Shown here piece by piece: positions 58,010 to 64,000 of a DNA stretch of 64,000 nt (its first letter is position 1; every line of letters starts with the position of its first letter). Position numbers and translations under genes: made by a program. Source of the DNA: Streptomyces flavochromogenes. Its GTDB lineage: Bacteria > Actinomycetota > Actinomycetes > Streptomycetales > Streptomycetaceae. The stretch covers positions 1-64,000 of the forward strand of contig NZ_JNZO01000001.1 of the NCBI RefSeq assembly GCF_000717595.1. The letters are read 5' to 3'. The notes under the pieces are model-generated. The model worked only from the letters and a program-made list of their open reading frames with translations. It had not been told where the DNA came from and ran no database searches.

Positions 58010-59703
58010 TGCTTCGCTCCCTTCTGGGCTGCTTCCTCGAACTCGCGGCGTGCCTGCCCGCCGCCCTTGGCGAGGTATTCCTTGACGAGGCCGTCGTAGC
58101 TGCTCATGGGCTTGCGGCCGGTGACGATGTCCTTGATCCAGTCGCCCTTGAGGGTGTTGAGGGTGCCGGAGGACTTGGAGTCCCAGGTCGGTGAGGAGTA
58201 GCTGGCCGTGGGGTCGGGGGTCATCCTGGGGATGACCCGTGCGTAGGCGCCGTGCAGATGCTCGACGCCCCGCGCATGGGTCGCGGAGTAGAGGGCGGGC
58301 GTGGCGGAGGCCATCAGCTGCCAGGGGACGGCGACGTCCTGGCTGCCCTGCTCGGTGAGGATGGGGGCGCCCTTGCCGTCGCGTCGGTGGTCGGTGCCCT
58401 CGACCCCGTAGGCGAGGAGGGTGTACTCCTCGGTGCCGAAGGGTGCGGCGACCCAGTTGGCGAGCTGGAGGATCTCCTTGACGCGGTTCGCCTCGGCCTT
58501 CCTGACGAAGGACTCGCTGAGCCGTGCGTTGTTGTTCCAGGTGACGGCGTCCTTGCCGATGGGCGTCATCGGGCGGACGTCGTACGTGGGGTCGATGGCG
58601 GCCATCGCGTCGAGGTATCCGGTGCTGGGCGTGAGGTAGGCGGGCCAGCCGTCGAAGACGTAGGCGGCGCGGCCGTTCTTGAACAGGTCGGTGTACTGGG
58701 CCTTCTGGGCGCCCGACATCTGCACGGTGCCCGGGTAGTAGCAGCCGGCCTTGTACAGCCTGGCCGCCATCTCGATCGCCGCCCGGTACTCCTCCGTCTC
58801 CAGGTCGAGGGTGAACTTCCCGGTCGTGGCGTCCATGCGCCAGTAGTAGGGGGCTCCGTACGACATGGCGATCAGGGTGGTGACGCCGGCGGAGAGGGCG
58901 TACTGCTTCTCCTTGGGGCGGGTCAGCTCCTTGCACAGCTCGAAGAAGCGGTCCATGTCGGTGATCTGGTCGAGGCTGGTGACCCCGGCCGCGGCGAACA
59001 GGTCGTGGCGGTAGTACCCGGCACCGCCGGTGCCGGCGCGCGCGATCGGGATGCCGTACAGCTTGCCGCCGTAGATGGAGCCCTGCCAGGCACCCTTCGG
59101 GATGGCCGCCAGGTTCGGGTAGTCCTTGATCCGGTCGCCGGAGAGGTACGGGGTGAGGTCGGCGCACTTGGCGGCGAGAAACGCGGCCTTGTGGTCGACG
59201 CCGCCCGTCTCCGGGTACATGAAGAGGTCGGTGAGGGTGTCGCTCGCGACCATGGTGGAGAACTTGGTGGGCCAGTCGTCGGCGGCGACGGCCTGGATGT
59301 CGACCTGGGTGCCGAGCCGCTTCTCTATCTCCTGCCAGGCCGCGTTCCGCTCGCGCCCGGGAGCCGGCGGCTTGAACGTCTCCAGGGAGACGGTGATGGT
59401 CTCGGCCCCCTTGAGCGGAGTGCCGGGGACGGAGCGGACGGGCTTCGCCGGGTAGCGGGTGAATCCCTGGGGGACGCCCTGGGCCGTGCCGGGGTGGTCG
59501 GGCGTGATGCCGAGGTCGCGCAGGACGGTGTTCGGCAGGAGGGAGCCGCTCTTGACCGATGCCTTCTCGGCCGCGGCGCCACTGCCGCCGCATGCGGTGA
59601 TCAGGGGTGCGGCGGCGACGCCCAGGCCGACGCCGGCCCCGAGGCGGAGGAGTGTTCTGCGGTCGAGTGGGGTGGAGGGGGTGGACCTGGAGGACCTGGA
59701 CAT
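58006..59703 (-). CDS. ABC transporter sugar-binding lipoprotein
   Basis: 565 residues. A twin-arginine-like RRTLLRLGAG signal ends in the lipobox ITACGG, so the protein sits on the outer face of the membrane. It is a large extracellular solute-binding protein of the family paired with LplB/LplC-type permeases, longer than typical monosaccharide binders; this fits oligosaccharide capture. AYVFDGWPAYLTP and similar Trp/Tyr stretches could line the sugar site. It follows the two permeases by 81 bp and overlaps the M1 peptidase. The ATPase is missing and is probably supplied by a shared MsiK-type subunit elsewhere. Confidence 0.9.
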   Translation of the reverse strand: MSRSSRSTPSTPLDRRTLLRLGAGVGLGVAAAPLITACGGSGAAAEKASVKSGSLLPNTVLRDLGITPDHPGTAQGVPQGFTRYPAKPVRSVPGTPLKGAETITVSLETFKPPAPGRERNAAWQEIEKRLGTQVDIQAVAADDWPTKFSTMVASDTLTDLFMYPETGGVDHKAAFLAAKCADLTPYLSGDRIKDYPNLAAIPKGAWQGSIYGGKLYGIPIARAGTGGAGYYRHDLFAAAGVTSLDQITDMDRFFELCKELTRPKEKQYALSAGVTTLIAMSYGAPYYWRMDATTGKFTLDLETEEYRAAIEMAARLYKAGCYYPGTVQMSGAQKAQYTDLFKNGRAAYVFDGWPAYLTPSTGYLDAMAAIDPTYDVRPMTPIGKDAVTWNNNARLSESFVRKAEANRVKEILQLANWVAAPFGTEEYTLLAYGVEGTDHRRDGKGAPILTEQGSQDVAVPWQLMASATPALYSATHARGVEHLHGAYARVIPRMTPDPTASYSSPTWDSKSSGTLNTLKGDWIKDIVTGRKPMSSYDGLVKEYLAKGGGQARREFEEAAQKGAKQ

Positions 59704-59784
59704 GGGGACTCCTGGGAGGAAGGGCGGGGGAGCGAGGGGCGGCGGGCGAGGTGGGAAGGCCGCGCCGAGGGGCGTCGCGGTGGG

Positions 59785-60777
59785 TCAGCCCTTGATGGCG
59801 CCGGTGAGCACGCCCTTGGTGAAGTAGCGCTGGAGGAAGGGGTAGACGCAGAGGATGGGGAGGACGGCCACGACGAGCACGGCCATCTGGACCGACTGCT
59901 GGGGGGCGACGGCCTCGCCGGCGACGGCGCTGTCGAGGCTCTGGCCCTGGAGCACGAAGGTGCGGAGCACCATCGGCAGGGGCCACTTCTCGCTGTCGCC
60001 GAGGTAGAGCATGGCGTTGAAGAAGGCGTTCCAGTACGTCACCGCGTAGAAGAGGCTGACGACGGCGATGACGGCCTTCGACAGCGGCAGCACGACCTGG
60101 AGGAGGATCCTCAGATCGCCGGCGCCGTCCACCCTCGCCGCGTCGTACAGCTCCTCGGGGAGGTTCATGAAGAAGGAGCGCAGGACGACCAGGTTGAAGG
60201 CGCTGACCATGGTCGGCATGACGAGGGCGGCGAAGGTGTCGTAGAGGCCGAGTTCGTTGACGAGCAGGAAGTTCGGGATGACGCCCGGGTTGAAGAGCAT
60301 CGTGAAGAGCGCGGTCATCAGGATGACCCGTGAGCCGACGACGTCGCGCCGGGAGAGTCCGTACGCCATGCCGATGGTGAGCAGCAGGGCGCAGCCGGTG
60401 CCGACGAGCGTGACGCCGATGCTGACGAGCAGGGCGCGGGTGACGACACCGCCGGTGAAGATCGTGCGGTACGCGTCCAGGGTGGGGTGGTCGGGCCGGA
60501 GCACGAGGCCCGCGGACCTGATGATGTCGCTCTGGGAGGCGAAGCTGGTGCCGATCACGCCCAGGAGGGGGTACGCGACGGCGGCGACCACGAGGGTGAG
60601 CGCGAGGCCCTTGGCGGCCAGGCCCATCCGGGTGGGGCGCTCCATCCAGGGGGGCCGGCCGGAGGCGGCGGCACGGGTCTTCCTGGTGGTGGCTCGCGGG
60701 GCGCCCCCGGTGACGTGAGGGGCCTCGGTGGGGCGGGGGGTCTCGGTGACGCGGGAGGTCTCAGCGATCGGCGCCAC
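59785..60777 (-). CDS. Sugar ABC transporter permease (LplC/MalG type)
   Basis: 330 residues from the GTG at 60777, preceded by AAGGGA. About six membrane helices are present. The EAA loop that contacts the ATPase reads ELYDAARVDGAGDLRILLQVVLP, near residue 210. A 50-residue Arg/Thr/Pro-rich cytoplasmic tail comes first. The gene overlaps the preceding permease, so the pair is co-translated. Together they form the membrane channel for the oligosaccharide bound by the lipoprotein at 58006-59703. An ATG at 60792 is also open but has no ribosome site. Confidence 0.9.
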   Translation of the reverse strand: MAPIAETSRVTETPRPTEAPHVTGGAPRATTRKTRAAASGRPPWMERPTRMGLAAKGLALTLVVAAVAYPLLGVIGTSFASQSDIIRSAGLVLRPDHPTLDAYRTIFTGGVVTRALLVSIGVTLVGTGCALLLTIGMAYGLSRRDVVGSRVILMTALFTMLFNPGVIPNFLLVNELGLYDTFAALVMPTMVSAFNLVVLRSFFMNLPEELYDAARVDGAGDLRILLQVVLPLSKAVIAVVSLFYAVTYWNAFFNAMLYLGDSEKWPLPMVLRTFVLQGQSLDSAVAGEAVAPQQSVQMAVLVVAVLPILCVYPFLQRYFTKGVLTGAIKG

Positions 60778-61762
60778 GGTAGATCCCTTCATGGCCGAAG
60801 TGATGGGCGAGCTTGTTGGCGCCGAGGACGAGCACGGTGCCGACCACCGCCTTGACGAGGCCGACGGCCGCCGAGACTCCCCAGTCGCCGTCCTTGATTC
60901 CGTGGAAGTAGACGTAGGTGTCGAGGACTTCGCCCGCTTCCGGGCCGACGGCGTCCCGCTGCAGCAGGATCTGCTCGAAGCCGACCGAGAGGATCTGGCC
61001 GAGGTTGAGGATGAGCAGCAGGATGACGACGGGGGCGATGCCCGGCAGGGTGACGTGCCACAGGCGCCGGAGCCGGCCGGCGCCGTCGATGGCGGCCGCC
61101 TCGTACTGCTGGCGGTCGATGGTGAGCAGCGCGGCGAGGATGATGATCGTGCCCCAGCCCGCGTCCTTCCAGACCAGCTGGAGGGTGAGCAGCCACGGGA
61201 AGGCGTCCGGGTCGCTCATCATGTCGTAGCGGGGCAGGCCGGCCGAGTCGAGCAGTTCGGGCAGGACGCCGGCGCCGCCGAGGACCTGCTGGAAGATCGA
61301 GACGATGATGACCCAGCCGATGAAGTGCGGCAGATAGACCACGCTCTGCACGAAGCGGCGGAGCTTGTCGCTGACGACGCTGTTGAGCAGCAGGGCGAGG
61401 GCGATCGGCAGCGGGAAGAAGAAGACCAGTTCGACGAGGGCGATGGTCAGGGTGTTGCGGAGCGCGGACCAGAAGGCCGGTTCGGCGAAGGCCGTCGCGA
61501 AGTTGCCCAGTCCCACCCAGGCGCTGTCCGCGTACCCGAGGTACGGCTGGTAGTCCTGGAACGCGGTGATGTAGCCGAGCAGCGGCACGTAGTGGAAGAC
61601 GAGGAAGTAGAGCAGACCCGGCAGGCAGAGCAGCAGCATCACCTTGTCGCGCTTGATCCGCTGCCAGAGGGTCGCTTTTGCGCGGAGGGCGACGGGCGTT
61701 GCCGTCGCCCCGGCGTCCTGCCGCCGGCCCTTCAGGGGCAGCGGGGGTGCTGTGTCAGCCAT
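60761..61762 (-). CDS. Sugar ABC transporter permease (LplB/MalF type)
   Basis: 333 residues. A Pro/Gly/Lys-rich tail leads to the first helix (MLLLCLPGLLYFLVFHYVPLLGY). Six helices follow in all, with the EAA loop QYEAAAIDGAGRLRRLWHVTLP near residue 225. The LplB group is recognised by VPLLGYITAFQDYQPYLG in the first periplasmic loop. It is first gene of the minus-strand operon and is read from the promoter at 61820-61849. It pairs with the second permease, whose start lies within its 3' end. The ATG at 61762 is preceded by CAGGA. Confidence 0.92.
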   Translation of the reverse strand: MADTAPPLPLKGRRQDAGATATPVALRAKATLWQRIKRDKVMLLLCLPGLLYFLVFHYVPLLGYITAFQDYQPYLGYADSAWVGLGNFATAFAEPAFWSALRNTLTIALVELVFFFPLPIALALLLNSVVSDKLRRFVQSVVYLPHFIGWVIIVSIFQQVLGGAGVLPELLDSAGLPRYDMMSDPDAFPWLLTLQLVWKDAGWGTIIILAALLTIDRQQYEAAAIDGAGRLRRLWHVTLPGIAPVVILLLILNLGQILSVGFEQILLQRDAVGPEAGEVLDTYVYFHGIKDGDWGVSAAVGLVKAVVGTVLVLGANKLAHHFGHEGIYRGADR

Positions 61763-61819
61763 GGAGGAGTCCTGTTCGGCTGGTGACGCAGGGAAGTCGA
61801 TGTGACGTTCTGCGGCGGC

Positions 61820-61849
61820 AACGTAGTAAGCGGTTAACCCAGACGTCAA
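61820..61849 (-). promoter_or_regulatory. Promoter and LacI-type operator of the ABC operon
   Basis: On the minus strand TTGACG, an 18-bp spacer and TACGTT form a strong vegetative promoter. The spacer begins or ends with GTAAGCGGTTAAC (61826-61838), a near-dyad with the central CG typical of LacI-family operators, so a bound repressor would cover both boxes. Confidence 0.7.
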
Positions 61850-61964
61850 GAGCGAAAGGGGAACCGTTCGCGATTCAGCGAGTGCGGAACCGGGTCAACC
61901 AGCCCTGGTTCCTGCCCATTCCGGCTGCTCGAAGACCAAATCCCGCCCGGCAAGGGGCGATTGC

Positions 61965-61994
61965 TTGACGGTCGACGACATCTGTCCCTAGCGT
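61965..61994 (+). promoter_or_regulatory. Promoter of the 2-hydroxyacid dehydrogenase gene
   Basis: TTGACG (61965-61970), an 18-bp spacer and TAGCGT (61989-61994) form a vegetative-type promoter. Transcription should start near 62001. Confidence 0.65.
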
Positions 61995-62009
61995 GCGCAG
62001 TCATTCGTA

Positions 62010-62021
62010 GTACACGCTTAC
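62010..62021. promoter_or_regulatory. LacI-type operator half-sites (GTACACGCTTAC)
   Basis: CGCTTAC at 62015-62021 is the reverse complement of GTAAGCG at 61826-61832, with GTA and TAC ends. It lies just downstream of the expected transcription start of the dehydrogenase gene, where a repressor would block elongation. Confidence 0.55.
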
Positions 62022-62032
62022 TATCCGGAGGC

Positions 62033-63109
62033 ATGGTGCGAACCTCTGACGAACCGTCGGCGCGGACCGGCGTGAACGGCCGGGCGCCCACACTCCCCCG
62101 CCGCCCGCGGACACTCCTCGCCATGGACCCCGCCCTGCTCGACGACGTCTTCCCACCCGCCGTCAGAGCGCGCCTCGAAGAGGCCGCCGACCTGCGACTT
62201 CCCGTCCCCGTGCAGGAGTTCGACAGCCCCGGGGCGGCGACCGCGCTCGCCGACTGCGAGGTGCTCCTGACCGGTTGGGGCTGCCCGCCCGTCGACGCGG
62301 GCGTGCTGGACCGCGCCCCACGGCTCGGCGCGGTGATCCACTCGGCGGGCACCGTGAAGACCTTTCTGAGCAGCACCGCCTACGCACGCGGCATCGCCGT
62401 CTCCTCGGCGGCGGCCGCCAACGCCGTCCCGGTCGCCGAGTTCACCCTCGCGGCGATCATCCTCGGTACCAAGCGGGCCTTCCCGCTCGCCGAGCTCTTC
62501 CGCACCCGCAGGTCGCACCGGACCACGGCCGACCTGGAGCGGCTGCACTGGCTCGGCACCCACGGCATCACCGTCGGCGTGGTCGGCGCCTCCCGGATCG
62601 GACGCCGCGTCGTCCAGCTGCTGCGCACCCTCGACGCCGAGGTGCTCCTGTACGACCCGTACGTGAGCGCCGCCGAGGCACGGGAGCTGGGGGCGACCGG
62701 CACCGACCTGGACACCCTCGTCGCCACCAGCGACGTGGTGACCCTGCACGCGCCGGCCACCCCCGCCACCCATCACCTCCTCGACGCGCGACGCCTGGCG
62801 CTCCTGAGGCCCGGAGCCCTGCTCGTGAACACCGCGCGCGGACCGCTCGTGGACACCGAGGCGCTCGTCCCGCACCTGGTCAGCGGCCGGATCGACGCCG
62901 TACTCGACGTGACCGACCCGGAGCCGCTGCCCCACCACCATCCGCTCTGGGAGCTGCCCAACGTGTTCATCACCCCGCATCTGGCAGGCGCCCAGGGCAA
63001 CGAGGCGGGGCGGCTCGGGGCGCTCGCCGTCGACGAGCTCGACCGCTACGCGCGCGGTGTACCCCTCCAGCACGCCGTGCTTCTGTCGGACCTGGAGCGG
63101 ATCGCGTGA
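62033..63109 (+). CDS. D-isomer-specific 2-hydroxyacid dehydrogenase
   Basis: 358 residues. The NAD-binding domain reads VGVVGASRIGRRVVQLL then YDPYVS; LLVNTARGPLVDTEAL holds the catalytic-type Arg region, and PHLAGAQGNEAGR near the end has the active-site His. An uncertain N-terminal tail of about 30 residues precedes the usual fold. Members convert 2-keto acids to D-2-hydroxy acids or the reverse. It lies under a LacI-type operator shared with the sugar-uptake genes, so it is probably in the same catabolic route. Its stop overlaps a GTG (GTGA) that opens an in-frame extension to the LacI gene. Confidence 0.9.
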   Translation: MVRTSDEPSARTGVNGRAPTLPRRPRTLLAMDPALLDDVFPPAVRARLEEAADLRLPVPVQEFDSPGAATALADCEVLLTGWGCPPVDAGVLDRAPRLGAVIHSAGTVKTFLSSTAYARGIAVSSAAAANAVPVAEFTLAAIILGTKRAFPLAELFRTRRSHRTTADLERLHWLGTHGITVGVVGASRIGRRVVQLLRTLDAEVLLYDPYVSAAEARELGATGTDLDTLVATSDVVTLHAPATPATHHLLDARRLALLRPGALLVNTARGPLVDTEALVPHLVSGRIDAVLDVTDPEPLPHHHPLWELPNVFITPHLAGAQGNEAGRLGALAVDELDRYARGVPLQHAVLLSDLERIA

Positions 63110-63444
63110 CCGGACAGCACGACGACGCCTCCGACCGCCTCTCCAGGCGCCCCGACCGCGCCGCCGGCCGGGCCCTGAGGCGTCCGGACAGCGCCGCCGG
63201 CCGGGACTTCGGGCGTCCGGACAGCGCCGCCGACCAGGACTCCGGGCGTCCGGACAGCGCCGCCGGCCGGGCCTCTCTCCGTGCCGCCGGACAGGGCCTA
63301 GGCTGGGGGCCGGACGCGGGGCGGAGCCGTCCGCCCGGAGGCTCCGGGCGGAGCGGGACCCGGGAGCCACGGGCCCGCGCCTCCCGGCGGGGGCCGGAGA
63401 GCGGCCCGCGCAGTGACGACCAGACACTCCAGGGGGAGGACCGG
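63106..63444 (+). other. In-frame repeat-bearing extension or spacer before LacI
   Basis: From the GTG at 63106, which overlaps the dehydrogenase stop, 113 codons stay open and run directly into the LacI ATG at 63445. The encoded sequence is Arg/Pro/Gly/Ala-rich and disordered-looking, with four 11-residue repeats. It could be an N-terminal extension of LacI or a non-coding spacer; a good SD (GGGGGAGGA) just before 63445 favours the spacer. Confidence 0.35.
63145..63276 (+). repeat. 33-bp tandem repeat, four units
   Basis: Units begin at 63145, 63178, 63211 and 63244. The last three share GGCGTCCGGACAGCGCCGCC exactly; the first is more diverged. In the open frame they encode R-R/G-P-D-S-A-A-G/D-type 11-residue units. 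The period is a multiple of three. Confidence 0.85.
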
Positions 63445-64000
63445 ATGTCCCGGCAGGAATCGACGGCGGCCGGACAGCGCCGCGCGACGGTCGTGGACGT
63501 GGCCCGCCTCGCGGGGGTGTCCACGGCGACCGTGTCCCGGGTGATGAACCGCAACTACCCCGTCGCGGCCGCCACACGCGAGCGCGTGGAGGCCGCCATG
63601 CGGGGCCTCGGCTATGTGGTCAACGCGCACGCGCGCGCCCTCGCCGGCGTCTCGGGCCGCACGGTGGGCATCATCATCAGCGATGTCGTGGACCCCTTCT
63701 ACGCCTACATCGCGCGCGGCGTGGAACGCGAGGCGGCGGCGGGCGACCGGCTCTGCCTGGTCTGCACGACCCAGGGCGACCCGCAGCGCGAACTCGCCTT
63801 CATCGAGCTCATGCACGAGCGGCGCGCCGACGCCGTGATCCTCGTCGGCGGCAGCGTCGCCGATCGCACCTACCGGGCGGAACTCGCCCGCCGCGCCCAC
63901 GACCTGGACGCCGGAGGCTCCAAGCTGGTCCTGTGCGGCCGGCCCTCCCTCGGTGAGGACGTGCCCACGGTCGGCGTGGAGTACGACAACGAGGGCGGCG
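63445..64000 (+). CDS. LacI-family transcriptional regulator (partial, runs off the window)
   Basis: At least 185 residues. The helix-turn-helix headpiece is intact (VVDVARLAGVSTATVSRVMN), and the hinge helix reads AHARALAGVSGRTVGIIISD. The ligand-binding domain begins with ARGVEREAAAGDRLCLV and continues to the window edge. It starts at ATG 63445 after GGGGGAGGA. It most likely binds the GTAAGCG operators between the ABC operon and the dehydrogenase gene and represses them until the imported sugar is present. An in-frame N-terminal extension of 113 residues is open. Confidence 0.9.
   Translation, partial: MSRQESTAAGQRRATVVDVARLAGVSTATVSRVMNRNYPVAAATRERVEAAMRGLGYVVNAHARALAGVSGRTVGIIISDVVDPFYAYIARGVEREAAAGDRLCLVCTTQGDPQRELAFIELMHERRADAVILVGGSVADRTYRAELARRAHDLDAGGSKLVLCGRPSLGEDVPTVGVEYDNEGG

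Noticed and set aside
63145..63276. CRISPR array
   Set aside because: The repeats are directly adjacent with no spacers and stay in frame, so they are a simple tandem repeat.

Overview
The window is very GC-rich, most codons end in G or C, GTG starts are common, genes often overlap by ATGA or GTGA, and TTA leucine codons are rare. There is a sortase-E-type LAxTG surface protein, a small two-domain laccase and an SCO6745-family gene. Together these point to a Streptomyces (or very close relative) chromosome segment. No insertion sequence, phage gene, CRISPR array, tRNA or rRNA was seen. All calls come from reading the sequence; no database search was run.

Region 1 (1099-22741, minus strand, one apparent ~21.6 kb operon) is a hybrid PKS-NRPS cluster. 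In transcription order it encodes an NRPS (C-A[Ser]-PCP-C-A[Gly] with an embedded luciferase-like monooxygenase and an N-methyltransferase), a second protein that completes the second adenylation domain and carries PCP and a thioester reductase, a P450, an AT-ACP protein, an iterative PKS of the PUFA/heterocyst-glycolipid type (SDR remnant, KS, KS-like chain-length-factor domain, KR, DH), an MFS exporter, two NAD(P)H:FMN reductases and a type II thioesterase. The A-domain pocket residues read as Ser and Gly. A lipid-like acyl chain joined to Ser and an N-methylated, alpha-hydroxylated Gly, released by reduction or as an N-methylamide, is the working hypothesis. Two structural oddities are central: the ACP region is reduced to two half-ACP copies in a 118-bp tandem duplication that shifts the frame, and the second A domain is split between two genes. 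TTA codons sit near the starts of the NRPS and of one FMN reductase, suggesting bldA control. A small leader-like ORF, a stem-loop and two palindromes lie upstream.

Region 2 (23.4-35.8 kb) is mixed: a secreted M1 peptidase, a GNAT acetyltransferase, an MFS/GH1 beta-glucosidase pair, a wall-anchored protein with a PD-(D/E)xK-like nuclease motif, a three-gene set (dehydrogenase small subunit, GMC oxidoreductase, acetoacetate-decarboxylase-like), and a GH114-like lipoprotein.

Region 3 (36-48 kb) is an extracellular carbohydrate and redox set: a double beta-helix polysaccharide-degrading enzyme behind a perfect operator palindrome, a membrane protein joining a sigma-like domain to an outside CAP domain, a small laccase, a ThuA/PQQ-type sugar dehydrogenase fusion, and a cupredoxin/3-keto-disaccharide-hydrolase fusion.

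Region 4 (48-52.8 kb) has a GAF-SpoIIE-HATPase phosphatase, a PadR repressor with its palindromic operator and a membrane partner, and a diacylglycerol-kinase-like protein. Region 5 (52.8-64 kb) is a sugar-uptake and degradation locus: two ABC permeases, a binding lipoprotein, an M1 peptidase, a beta-helix enzyme and a Gfo/Idh oxidoreductase on the minus strand, divergent from a 2-hydroxyacid dehydrogenase and a LacI regulator. Both divergent promoters are readable and each carries a LacI-type operator.
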